64,000 nucleotides of DNA from Schizophyllum amplum (lineage: Eukaryota; Basidiomycota; Agaricomycetes; Agaricales; Schizophyllaceae). Location of the stretch: NCBI GenBank assembly GCA_007026445.1, contig VDMD01000012.1, positions 620,001 through 684,000 of the forward strand. The letters are read 5' to 3'. Shown piece by piece: positions 11,757 through 22,456 of the stretch; position 1 is the first letter of the stretch; the number at the start of each line of letters is the position of its first letter. The position numbers and the translations under genes are program-made. The notes under the pieces are model-generated. The model did not search any database. It was not told the DNA's origin and saw nothing but the letters and a program-made list of their open reading frames with translations.

Positions 11757-12547
11757 ATTGTCATAACACTGCCTCTGCGTCCGATATAACTGCTGCGAGC
11801 GAGCCAGCAACGGTCGTACAGACGTCCTCGTCACAGTCAACGCAGACAACTGTCGCCACATATGTACCGGCTGGCGGCCGAAACAGCTTCACCCAGGCCT
11901 CGACCTCTGTCACAAGCGACTCTGTCACCCAGGAGGAAGCTTCGTCTTCCACTATCGAGGTCACCCTTTCATCGTCCACCACTGCGATTCTTCCCCCCAC
12001 TTCCACGATCGTCATTACCACCACCACCATACCGCCCACCCTGACACCCAATGTCTCCGACATGTCCTACAAAATGGTACAGACTCTCAGCAGCACGGCT
12101 CCTACCTCCCTCTCGACCCCATCTACCTCCTCATCATCCATCACCGCTGCCCCCGCATTTACCGGCCCCGCCTCTGCGTCCACCGGCCCCGCCTCTGCGT
12201 CTACCAGCCCCGCCTCTGCGTCGGACGCCTCTGCAAATGTCGCATCCACCACCGACGCCGGAGCCCTCGCAGGCGGCCTCATTGGCGGCCTAGTAGCGCT
12301 CGCGCTCCTGATCTTCTTCGCCCTCTTCGTCCGTCGCCGGCGGCAGCGGACCCGGCAGGACCACGCCGCGCAGCCGCAGGAGTACACGCGCGAGCACAGC
12401 CTGTACGTGGCCAACGGTGCCAGCTTCGCGCGCATCGACTCGCACGACGACACCGGGGCGCCGATATCGCGTGTGCCCACACCGGCATGGATACACTCGC
12501 GTTCGAAGACGCCGGAGTCGACAAAGACGTTCCTCGACCTCGACTGA
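11757..12547 (+). CDS. Mucin-like Ser/Thr-rich single-pass membrane protein (N-terminus unresolved)
   Basis: The long exon codes for about 150 residues very rich in Ser, Thr, Pro and Ala, then a glycine-rich transmembrane helix GALAGGLIGGLVALALLIFF, a basic stop-transfer RRRRQR and a cytoplasmic tail of about 75 residues. This is the layout of fungal wall-stress or Mid2-like plasma-membrane sensors, but no WSC or other named ectodomain is visible, so function is not assigned. Three near-identical copies of a 21-bp unit coding GPASAST lie around 12173-12225. Outer residues would be heavily O-mannosylated if the protein is secreted. The stop codon is 12545-12547. Confidence 0.7.
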
Positions 12548-13620
12548 GGGATGTCGGGCATTCTCTCGTGTGTGTTGTTGGGCTTCGGACGATTGTCTCT
12601 TTGTGCTGTATCGTGACTCGTGTGTACTGAATTATGGTGGCGCCTCGACGGCCCTCACCGCGCCTTTCGTTTACTACTGTACATATCTCCTGCTACTCCT
12701 GTGCATACTGGCACGTTATGCGTCTGCGGACTTCTAAATTACTGTGGTATCTCCTCTCGTCCTCCTGTCCCGTACCCTCTGCTCCTCGCATATGCTTCTC
12801 CCCTCTTCATCCCGAAGGACATTCTATTGTTGTCACCTGTTGTGGATTTCTCTACTACTATGTAAAGGGACCGCGTCGTGAGTATTTACATTCTACTGTT
12901 CCATCCACATGTTTTACCTACACCGTCGTACGAAGGGGTCAGGATGAATATGTACTGCGCAAGGAAACAGCGCGAATGGCATCTTGTCGGAATGAATAGG
13001 GTCGTTCAAACTTGGCCAAAAATCCGTGCACATGAAAATTCAAAATCTTCGCAAACGCTTTTTTGGCCCTGAGATGGCGTCGTTTCGCGAAAGATAGAAA
13101 TATTCAGGTCTTTGCGACGACAGGTTTGAACGGGGGTCGGGAAAACATGGTTCCATTAAACGTCTTTAGTACTTAGCCTCTAGGCTGCGCGTCCAACCGG
13201 CCCGTGATCGTGGAGGCATGCACGTGACGGTCACGATGCCCTGAGACCGACGTTCGACCGTTGGCCGTCTTAGCTTGCCTCGCGGCTCGCATCAGCAGGC
13301 ACTTCAGCACCTGACTTGCGGAGGGGCTATACAGGATACAGCTCTTCACGGTTTGAGTATTCCGAAGACTTCCTCGAAAGTGAAGACGGCAGCAAGGACC
13401 TGCATATGGTCTGAGGAGCTCATGCCCTTGTTGGGTACAGGTACTGGTCATTACCCTGAAAAGAATTCCACCGCTCGCAATACGCCCACATATATTCAAC
13501 CGCCTTTTCTTGATTAAGTATCATAAGATGTTGCGCACGTACAGACTATAGCATATTGCCACCTCCTGCTCCCCGCACTTTCCTCACACTGAGTTCAGCG
13601 CACTGTCAGTGCGACGGGCT
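12548..13620. other. Intergenic region, nothing recognised
   Basis: About 1.07 kb between the stops of two convergent genes (mucin-like + and Cys-rich -). It holds their 3' UTRs. The sequence is pyrimidine-rich at first and AT-richer near 13,000-13,160. I found no conserved coding frame or repeat. Confidence 0.5.
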
Positions 13621-14171
13621 TCAAAAATCCCCGACGTTGATCGACGCCGTGCCCGGCGTGTAGCAGTAACCGGCGTCCAGTCTCGTACCGCAGGAATTAA
13701 ACTCGTTGCAGCTGTTGCCGCATCTACCACTTCCAGTTAATACGCATCCCACATCCTGAGTAAATGATTTCTCAGCACACCCTTCTCTGTCGCAGAATCC
13801 GACATTGTTCGACGCGTACATGCATTCCGTGCCAGGCGTGGCGAGGCACGTCGGGCCGCCGTTGTATACTGTGCAAGAGCCGCCGCAGACGCTACCGGTG
13901 CGAGTGTCGCAGTAGGAGACCATCGTGTCCAGCGCGGCACGGGATACGAGATCCTCGGGGGCGTTGATGCCAGGGATCGGCTTGCCGATGAAGGTGAGCT
14001 TTGCGTCGGTCGTCTTCAGCCAATGCGTGAACTCGGCCTCGGTGACAACGTGTGCCTCCGGCTGGTGTTGGTCACTACGACGCGTGTAGCGGAAGTGTGA
14101 CGACGTACCACGGGGCCGGCGATGGTCAATGCAAGGAGTGCAGAGAGGGCGATGAAGGACTTGAACTGCAT
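13621..14171 (-). CDS. Small cysteine-rich secreted protein
   Basis: Two exons, 14109-14171 and 13621-14061, with a 47-bp intron (GTACGT...ACCAG). The first exon encodes a clean signal peptide, MQFKSFIALSALLALTIAGP. The mature part begins EAHVVTEAEFTHWLKTTDA and is followed by a Cys-rich half with at least 14 cysteines arranged as repeated knots (VSYCDTRTGSVCGGSCTVY, then CLATPGTECMY, GFCDREGC, GCVLTGSGRCGNSCNEFNSC and LDAGYCYTPG). Total is about 167 residues. A TATATAA sits about 40 bp upstream of the ATG (14210-14216). I do not recognise a named family. It resembles small secreted proteins induced in fungal substrate or host contact, which is inference only. Confidence 0.78.
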
Positions 14172-14870
14172 CTTTTCCCTGCGATAGTGAAAAGACGCGC
14201 AATGGCAGCTTATATACCATCTGGACTACTGAGAGTTATAACGGGTTTAGCGCCCGGCCTGGCATCTGAAGACTGGTCATCGACCTTCGATGAAGTAACA
14301 ATGAGTCTGTGGTGTCATGCTGCAGTCAGGCGATCGTTGGGACGACCTGGGGACGACCTTGAAGGCCTTTGAAGGCCCATATTCGTCGGATGAACGGATC
14401 TGGGTCAAAGCCTGATGTCACTGTAGCTTGTCCGTAAGTTATTGCAGCGCATCATTGAACTCTATTGTACCTGCCTGTATGGACGGCTGGGAAGTGTGAC
14501 ACTTGGAAAGTGATGCTGCCAGAGCCCCGGCAAGCGGCCCGGCGTAGCCGGGGCGCCAAAACTTCCCTTTTTGGGGGCATTTTAATTTTTGGGCCACAAA
14601 TTACCACTTTGGAAGGTGGTTGAGGGGGTTGCGACCTGTGACCTAGGCAACGCAACCGGGCCTGTGACCTGTGACGGTTGCTAAGACTAAGTGCTTCCAT
14701 ATAGGTAGGTAAGTACTAAGTTAGTAAAGTAAGCTCAAACTCAACTCAAACTCGAGCTCAAACTCGGGTTGGCGGCGCAGAGGCTCTAAATACTTTGATG
14801 AACGAAGAAGCGTGATTGTCCTGCTGCTGGTAGGCAGTGTTACTCGGATGTTACGCCGGCCGTTGGACAA
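14172..14870. repeat. Repeat-rich intergenic island, left part
   Basis: No coding frame is supported. Features seen are a direct repeat of the CCTGTGACCT type around 14634-14680, a short array of CTCAAACTC-like units at about 14733-14767, and AT-rich homopolymer-like sequence at 14565-14605. This is the kind of degenerate sequence expected next to transposon remnants. Confidence 0.5.
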
Positions 14871-15290
14871 TACTATTCGTCACCCAGTGTATATAAAAAC
14901 GCGCTCGTTTTTATAAACACTGTCCATGTCCCCTTATACGACCGAATTTAGTGCTGAAAAAACCTACGACACCATTTTCGAGTACGCTGAACATGATGGT
15001 GAAGTCCGCTTGAGCACAGCTGCAATGATGCCCGCGCTGCTGGCTGAGAAATGAGGACGTCCGCCGATCAAGATTGATGCGATCAATCCTGAACGACATG
15101 CTGCGGCCAGTCAACGCGCTGCATGTCTTCGAGTACTACTCTTGTGCCCAGGAAAAGTTGACCATCGTACTCAGGGTCCTCGAGGGAGTTTTTGTACCAA
15201 TTTTCAGAAAGAAATTCGACCATATAAGGGGACATGGACAGTGTTTATAAAAACGAGCGCGTTTTTTTATACACTGGGTGACGAATAGTA
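14871..15290. mobile_element. MITE-like element with long terminal inverted repeats
   Basis: The 420-bp block starts TACTATTCGTCACCCAGTGT and ends with its reverse complement, 15271-15290. The inverted arms run about 85-90 bp (14871-14960 and 15205-15290) with few mismatches. Each arm contains its own 38-bp near-perfect palindrome (14885-14922 and 15239-15276), whose loop is CGCT or AGCG. A TA flanks both ends and may be the target-site duplication, suggesting a Tc1/mariner-like mobiliser. The middle has only short interrupted frames and no transposase motif, so it is presumably non-autonomous. Confidence 0.72.
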
Positions 15291-15785
15291 AATGGTCCCC
15301 GATAGCTGGCGCCGTAAGAGAAGCTAGATAAGCGACGATAGTTGGCCAGACGAGAACAGGTAGGCAGACGAAGCCAGACAGGTAGGTAAGCGAAGACAAG
15401 CGAGACATCGAAGATCAAAGAAGAAGCGAGCGAGTCGTGCGCGTGAAGGTCACAAGTTGGTACACTAAACGGAGCTTGCAGGAATAGTCGGCGGAGTTCG
15501 CGGTAATACACCACGAGCCACCCAGGAGCCTGAGGACGCCGGTCCCGCGCACAGCTATGATATGGCCGCACTGCAGGGCCGGTGACTGAAGATACGCGGA
15601 GACGGAGCCTGCGGAGAGCAGGCTTGCGAAGACTGTAGTTGTACAGCGATAGAGCTAGAAGCAACACTTTCAGCCAGGCTCCAACGCGGATAGCAAGAGG
15701 GGCGGGCGGCGGGCAGGTCCGATAGTAGCGCAGAGACCGAAGCTGAAGGACGGCTGTGCGTGCAGAATGAAAGCCGGGTACGGAC

Positions 15786-15856
15786 GTTGAGGAGCTGGAG
15801 GCGCTAATGCCGGAGAGCTAGAGGCACTAACGTTGGAGAGCTAGAGGCGATAGCAG
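15786..15856. repeat. Short imperfect tandem repeat (about 24 bp x 3)
   Basis: Three consecutive copies of a unit like GGAGAGCTAGAGGCACTAAC, differing at a few positions. The flanking sequence 15,700-16,030 is purine-rich, with GGTGAGGTG-like motifs, and has no supported gene. Confidence 0.6.
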
Positions 15857-16160
15857 GCCGGTTTACGCGACCAGGCGCCCGACTTGGATCAAGTTGAGTA
15901 GGCTCAGCTATGAATGTGTCAGGGTGGACACCGGGGAAGGAAGATGAGGATAGGTTAGGTGAGTGTGGGGTGAGTGAAGTGAGATGAGGACAGGTGAGGT
16001 GAAGAGGACGACGATGGATGACGGCGGTGAAGAGGCAGCGAAGATAAATTGATGAGCGAGCATACGTTGAAGGACCTAATGATTGAGGATCTCTTCAACA
16101 TCCAGTTACATAAAGCCAGTAAATAACTTCCCGATATCGTGAACTGGCGACAGATGTTGC

Positions 16161-16543
16161 CAATTAGAGTGAGTCTGTTGAGGAACTTACGGAGAATATA
16201 ACGAAAAAGTAAATATCTTCCACAACAAACTCAGTTTCTTTCATGCTCGGGATCGAAATCTCCTAGCAAAACCTGGCTCAGGTTGTTGCGGCGAAGACGT
16301 GCTCAGGCGCCGTGAGCACCGTCAGACCCTGCCTGAGTGAGGCTGCCCACCTCGCACGCCAGTACTATATCCCGGCGACGAAGCCGCGCGACTTCGAAAG
16401 GCGAGGGAGCGCGCCTGGAAGCGGAAGCAGCTCGGACCAGCTGCGTCGCGGAGATTTCGATGAGAGAAATTCTCTGGCATGGAAGTTCTTTTCAGAGAAA
16501 AATAATAGCAGCTCCGTAAAATCCTGAACAGACTCACTCTATT
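16161..16543. mobile_element. Second, diverged inverted-repeat element
   Basis: Terminal AGAGTGAGTCTGTT (16166-16179) is repeated exactly in inverse at 16527-16540. Weaker matching continues inward for about 100 bp on both sides, for example ATCGAAATCTCC against GGAGATTTCGAT. ATT flanks both ends. The spacer of about 185 bp has no transposase. This is probably an old MITE, unrelated in terminal sequence to the one at 14.9 kb. Confidence 0.5.
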
Positions 16544-16794
16544 AAATGCGTATTTGTTGGCATTTCGGGGCTCTGCCGCTGCTTGCAGGGCGAGCCCGCG
16601 CACTCCTATTCTGTGGCTGACATTGGAGCGATGACTGACCGCGTCGTTAGATGCAAGGGAGATTCAGAAGGACTACATACTTTCTCACGACCTTGCCACT
16701 ATCACCACGTGGAAAAGTAGATGGCAAACATCGCCATCGGGCGCGCATTACGCGTACCGGCTGGGTACGCGTCTCTTGTACTCGACCGCCACAG

Positions 16795-17934
16795 ATGTCT
16801 AGGTCCTACGATCGCGGTGCGCACAACGAGCGTACATATATAACTGTATGCTCATCAGTACCCAGCCCTCACCGTCTTTTCCCCCGATGGCCATCTCTTC
16901 CAGGTGCGTTAGCGCTTTGGCACGCGTTACGCGTCTGACCGCGAGACCCAGGTCGAATATGCTTGGAGGCGGTGAGGAAGGGGACGTGCGCTGTGGGCGT
17001 ACGCGGCAAGGATGTGGTTGTTCTGGTGTTGAGAAGAAATCGTATTGCAACTTCAAGATCCTCGGACAGTACGCAAAGTTGTTATGCTGGATGATCATAT
17101 ATGTCTTGCCTTTGCGGGTGCGTAGTGCGCATAACACCCCACAGTCTATTAACGAGTACCCAGGTCTCACTGCAGATGGTCGTGTTTTGATTGACAGGGC
17201 GCGTACAGGAATGTCAAAGCCATCGCTTACGGTCGAGGACCCCGTCACCGTCGAATATATCACCCGTCACGTGCTAGCATCCAACAAGTACGCTTGCCAG
17301 CATTGTAGCTTTCCCATCTCATGTCTTCCCAGAGCTACACCCAGTCCGGAGGTGTCCGCCCCTTTGGTATATCAACCCTCATCGTTGGCTTCGATCCCCA
17401 CGACACGCGACCGCGCCTGTACCAGACCGAGCCCAGCGGCATATACAGCGCATGGAAAGTATGTAATTCAAATACCTCGAGTGCGCCACATGCTCAAGCC
17501 TCCTAGGCTAACGCATCGGCCGCTCCTCCAAAACCGTGCGCGAATTCCTCGAGAAGAATCACAAGGACGACATGACGCGCGAGGAGAGCGTCAAGCTCAC
17601 CATCAAGAGTCTTCTCGAGGTGGTGCAGACGGGCGCAAAGAACATCGAAATCAGCGTCATGGAAAGCTATGGCAAGATCACCGTGCGAATCCCTTGCTCC
17701 TGATCTCAGCGCATCAGAGCTGACCGAGCTCGCAGACCCTGGAGCTGGCCGAGATCGAGGCCATTGTAACTGAGATTGAGCGGGAGAAGGAAGCTGGTCA
17801 GTACGCTTTGCTCGTTCGTACGCTACCAATTTAACGCATTCACAGAGGCGGAGCGCAAGCGCTCGCGACTGGCAGCCACCGCAGCCGGCCAGGCTGCGAT
17901 GTCGCAGCGGGTAGGAGAGTCATCAGGGCAGTAG
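16795..17934 (+). CDS. PRE6: 20S proteasome alpha-type subunit 4 (PSMA7/Pre6-like), heavily frame-broken
   Basis: Structural alpha-ring subunit of the 20S proteasome. The start [20 protein letters not shown] is the conserved alpha-subunit N-terminus. Later blocks are [88 protein letters not shown] and a charged tail [15 protein letters not shown]. Exons: 16795-16816, 16866-16903, 16952-17117, 17164-17287, 17333-17458, 17507-17682, 17736-17796 and 17846-17934. Single-base shifts lie near 16964, 17025, 17043, 17204, 17228, 17273 and 17514. The subunit is essential in yeast, so these are most likely sequence errors. Confidence 0.92.
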
Positions 17935-18753
17935 ATCAAACATGTATTATCGTAACTCATTCCACGGACTGCTCTTTGACAAGCCTGGTGCCAAAGAGGC
18001 AACATCAAGCGAAGAAACCCTTGATTGAGGATGTCGCCCTGTCTCCCAACCGGCATTCTACTTGTCTCTAGTTGCTGCTCTTGTAAGGCCGTTTTACCTG
18101 ACCACACGAAGGTCGGAGACAATGTACTAAGTTGCAGACAAACAGATTACCAGATACGTCCAGATATCGCTAGATACTATAGTACACGAATATGGGCGGG
18201 TATGCAGATCGCCGACAGCGACCTGGGCGACGCGACACAGAGGTCGCCTAACGAGGAGTAGCAGTATGTGGCACGCGAAGCTGGTAACAACAAGCCGCGG
18301 TACTGGATGGGGGGAGGTCAAGGATACACATATCGAGCACGGCTGGCAGTTGCCATGAGGGGAGTTAAATAGAGGAAGATGATACAGTGGAAGGATGCGG
18401 TGCGAATCCAATAATAAGCAGTGCAAGATATACGTAGGAGCACTGTGAGCGATTGATACCGTGTGCGCGAAGAACAACAGGCAGGGAAGCGGCCCGAGTA
18501 GATGGAGAGGAAGGAGGACGAAGCAAAGAGAGTGAGATATAAGAAGAAATATAGGAATGAGCCAGATATAGGAAGGAGCCAGATAGAGAGGAAATCAGAG
18601 CAGGAACACGTCGTGTCCGAGGAACAAACACCTGAAATGCACGATACATTTTTAAGAAAGGGAAGCAAAAGATGGACGGACGGAGAGGATGCGGATGGAG
18701 AACGAGCGGGCGGAGGACAAATGGTCTAGGGATTATACACATTAATGTGCATA
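17935..18753. other. Intergenic region between convergent genes
   Basis: The 820 bp between the proteasome subunit stop and the kinase stop hold 3' UTRs. The part 18,480-18,720 is strongly purine-rich (GGAGAGGAAGGAGGACG-like). No conserved coding frame was seen. Confidence 0.5.
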
Positions 18754-20131
18754 TCAGAACTCGAGGAACTGATACGCAGTGGGGTCGAAGCGCTGTTCGA
18801 GCGCGGGCGGCTGCTCTTCGTTATACAGGCCGGGCATGTCCTCTTTCGGTGGTAGCGGCAGACGCAGGAAGTGGCGGGTGTCGTCGCTCGAGGACGTGTG
18901 CGGTATGATGGGCGCCTGCAGCGTCACAAATCAGCGTAGCTCATACAGGGATCTGGCCTCACTCACCAAAATTTCCCGGCGTTCTAGCGCGTCCCAGTCG
19001 ACGCCGCGGAACCACGGGTGGTCGAGCACGTCCTGCGGCCCGCCGATCATGTTCCCGAGGCGTTTGGTACGATCTGGATTGAGGAATGCGCGCACGAGCG
19101 TGCGTGAGAGCGGGTCCATGCTGCGCGGCCAGTGGATCGTTCCGGAGAGGATCTTCTCGTATATGCCATACGGGGACTCGTCGAAGAAGGGCGGATAGCC
19201 GACAAGCATCTCGTAGCAGAGGACGCCGACCGCCCACCAGTCAGCGGCCTTGCCGTGACCGTCGGACTGGATGATTTCCGGTGCGAGGTATTCAGGGGTG
19301 CCGCAGAGCGTCCAGGTGCGGTCGTCGACGATCTTGGCGAAGCCAAAGTCAGTGAGGAGGAGGTAGCCACGGGCGTCGAGGAGGAGGTTCTCGGGCTTGA
19401 GGTCGCGGTATATAATGTTGAAGGAGTGAGGTAGCGGAGGGCGAGGATGATAGTGGCGAGGTAGAAGCGCGTGACGTCGGGGGTGAAGCGCTGGGCGCGG
19501 CGGAGGTGGGTGAAGAGCTCGCCGCCGGGGACGTAGGACATGAGCATGTAGACGTTGAGGCTGTCCTGGAAGGTGGCAAAGAGCTCGACGATGAAGGGGT
19601 GCTGTATGCGGGAGAGGATGTAGCGTTCGGCGTTCACATGCTCGACCTGGCGAAGGCGGACGATTTCGCTCTTGCGGAGGACCTTTATGGCAAAGTAGTT
19701 GTTCGACTCGCGTCCGCGGTGGCGGACAATGAGGACGCGGGCGAATGTGCCCGTGCCTGCGGCGGAGTGAGCACATGGGGGAAGCACGCAGCGAAGGACA
19801 ACTCACCGAGGGTGCCCCGAACCTCGAAGTCGGTCAACTTGATGCCGTACTTTTGAAGGTGCACCTTTTCGTCCTCGAGCAGACGGAGGGGGGGCTGGGG
19901 CCGCTCCTCCTGCAGCTGCTCATCAACCTGCATCTCGAGCTGCGGTGGCGGAAGGACGCGATCGACCATGTCGATGTCGTCGACGCTGAACTCGCTGTGG
20001 CCGGGGGAAAGGGGCGGGGTGATGGGTGCGTCTGGCACGAGCTGTGATCCGCGTCTAGGGAGCGAGATAGAGCCCGAGCGGGCAGTGGCGTTCGCGAGGG
20101 AGGGGCGCCTCTGGTTGGTAGCGCCGGACAT
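18754..20131 (-). CDS. cAMP-dependent protein kinase (PKA) catalytic subunit
   Basis: AGC-family Ser/Thr kinase of the cAMP pathway. Exons on the minus strand: 19807-20131, 18967-19756 and 18754-18915. The roughly 100-residue N-terminal extension contains RRGS, itself a PKA-type site. The kinase core shows LGTGTFARV (glycine loop), YFAIKVLRKSE (VAIK lysine), IIYRDLKPENLLLD (catalytic loop), LTDFGFAKIV (DFG), TWTLCGTPEYLAPEI (activation loop with the PDK1-site Thr) and DWWAVGVLCYEM. The C-terminal tail ends AYQFLEF, close to the PIF motif FXXF of PKA. One C is missing near 19427 between ILALRYL and SFNIIYRDLK. Up to the start, 20250-20295 carries a GTCGCT/GTCGCC microsatellite. Confidence 0.95.
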
Positions 20132-20562
20132 TATAAGTTGCGGTAGCCGGCCGGCCGTAGGATAGGAGTGGAATTGTTTGGATGTCGGAATTTGCGTCAC
20201 TCTCTGGTCGCATCGGCAACCGACGAAAACGAAGGAACAATCAGAGCGCCGCCGCCGTCCGTCGCTGTCGCTGTCGCTGTCGCCGTCGCCGTCGTCAAAG
20301 TACCGGACAAGTCGCGTGGCGAAGAAACTCACACGGTTCGGTTCGTCTTCACGTGGAATCCAAATGCATGCCACGCGAGCAAGGATCTGCTTGTCGCCCT
20401 CTGAAGTAGAATGATTCTCATGGCTTCGGCACTATGTAGGTGTCGCTTTCAATACATATGCACATTTTGGCATGTAAGTAGGTATGACATTGACGACGCA
20501 AATATCTGCCGTAGAAGAAGCCCAACGCAGAGACGGTAGGTCAACAAGAGCCTCGTTGCTGA
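20132..20562. other. Promoter region of the PKA gene, with microsatellite
   Basis: Contains a hexanucleotide microsatellite (GTCGCT then GTCGCC units, about 20250-20295) upstream of the kinase start, then the 3' end of the next minus-strand gene. Long overlapping frames here follow the repeat and are not credible genes. Confidence 0.55.
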
Positions 20563-22456
20563 CTATGTAGCCGCCGTCGCCGGTAAAGGTGGTATAGCCT
20601 GCGTTACCGGAGCCACTGGAGGTGCAGGAGCTGGTGCTGCTGAAGGAGGCAAGGTTGCGGCTGCCGGAGGCGTCGTCACCGCCGGAGCTCCCAGTACTGC
20701 TATTGGTGTTGGTGGAGGAGGCGGCGTGGCCACGGCTGGTGATTGTATCACATTCAGCGTTGGCGTCACTGTCGTCGGCACCGCTGTTGTCCCCGCACGC
20801 CGCTGTCGTATCCTGGGCGTGTTCTGCACCATCCCCACCATGAGCTCGTGCAACTTGATCTCCGGGTAGTTCACGAAGAGCGCCGCGTACTCGTACGAGA
20901 TACGTCCGCTCGCGACGCTGCGCACAATCCAGCGGGCGGTCAGAGACTGGTCGGGCGAGAAGAGCATGCTTGTGTTGTGGAGGGACACCGGCAGGACGGT
21001 CGTTTTCTCCACAAAACGCCATCGGTTGCCGCCTGGGAGGGGTTGTCAATAACACACGGAGCAAATGAAAAGAACAGGACGCACTCGCGAGAATACAAGA
21101 CGACAGCTTTGGGCACCGCTTCTTGTATGCAGCCACGGTATCGTGCTCAAGGTCGAGCAGTACGAGACCAACCGCCTCCGTGATCAGTGGGCGTCCCACG
21201 CCCGTGACGCGCAGCTCCTTGATGGTAGGCAATGCGAACATCACCTCTTCCACCTTCTGGTAGATATCCTGCACAAAGTATTCAGTCATCTTCATCTACT
21301 TCGCGTGTCATGCCACACTCACATTCAGTGGCCGCAAGAAACGGCCAGTAAACTCGAACCACAAAAGGTACTCCAATCGCGGCGGATGCGCCACAAGCGC
21401 GTTGAGCTGCAGCTCAAAGTCATCGTAGCTGGAGAAATTGTGCAAGATCTTCAGCGGCGTCTTCGAGGCCGCGAGACACGAGTACACGTCCTGGACGTGC
21501 GTCTCCGGCGACTCCAGTGGCGTAGACCACTTGATCGGCAGATGCTTCACGCGTGCCCGCGGCAGCACAGGCAGGATGAGGAAACTAGGCGCAGAGTACA
21601 CCTCCAGGCGCGCGAGACACGCGGCGGGAAGCTCGGAGAACTGGCCGCGCGAGCTCTTCGCGCGGCGCGCCCGCGGCGTCGTCGACGCAGCAATCGGTGA
21701 TGACGAGCACCTCCAGGAGGCGCTGGTTCGCGAGGAAGGTCGCGGTGTCGGAGGTGAGGTGTATGTAGCACGAGCGGAGGTTCTGGAATGGGGTATGCGC
21801 CAGGAGGGTGGGTAGGAGGACGGCGTGATGGAGAGCAAGCTGGCGGACGTTGATCATGCGATTGAGAGCGGAGGCGGCGAGTCGGAAGAAGGTTGGTGAG
21901 CGCGAACCCTTGATGCTCAGGAAGACACAGCGGTCGCTGGTATGTATTCGTCAATGCGAATACGAAGAGAGGAATGTTTAACCACGTACGGCATTAGATA
22001 TTTGACCGCGACGGCGGCATCTCGTCTGCTGACGACAGTCCGGAAGAAACGAACGGCTTGGAGAGCGGTTGAGAGATGTACAGAGCGATAAAGAGGGTGG
22101 ATAGTCGCGGCGTGGAAGCGACTACATGTAATGGTAATGGATAAGAGGTCTTTAGTGGCGAGGTATTCGCAGATTTCGTCGATGATTTCTTGCGGGCATG
22201 TCAATAGGCTCGACGTCGCTGGCGATGGACGGGCGACCACTTCCTGGTCTTCTGCGCATCGTTCGGCAACACAAGTCTCGTCGATGGGCTCCGCATCCGT
22301 CGGCACGAGATGTTCTTCACAATGTGGCGGTAGCTCGATAAGAGGGCGGGGCTCTGCTGGAGCTTCTGTTTGCGTCTGTGGGTGGTGCAGCAGTGAGGGT
22401 ATCCTCGCGCGTAACTTCCGTCGGCGGCTTCTGCACGAATACCAGACGCTCGGCAT
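20563..22456 (-). CDS. F-box domain protein with LRR-like region and Ala/Pro/Thr-rich tail
   Basis: Presumed SCF adaptor. Exons on the minus strand: 21990-22456, 21323-21936, 21085-21268 and 20563-21032. The F-box reads LTCPQEIIDEICEYLATKDL, then SRFHAATIHPLYRSVHL, a common basidiomycete form. It is followed by leucine-rich repeats (NVRQLALHHAVLLPTLL, then LLEVLVITDCCVDDA), the block QKVEEVMFALPTIKELRVTG, and a low-complexity tail of P, A, T and V. One base appears lost near 21646. The ATG at 22456 is directly preceded by an in-frame TAA, so the model needs either this ATG or splicing from upstream sequence. The first 140 nt overlap the end of the membrane-protein gene in another frame. The substrate is unknown. 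Confidence 0.8.

Noticed and set aside
14733..14767. CRISPR-like array
   Set aside because: Units are short, adjacent and imperfect, without spacers, in a eukaryotic genome.
14911..15114. Protein-coding ORF inside the MITE-like element
   Set aside because: It runs through the inverted repeat, has no transposase motif and is interrupted on the other strand.
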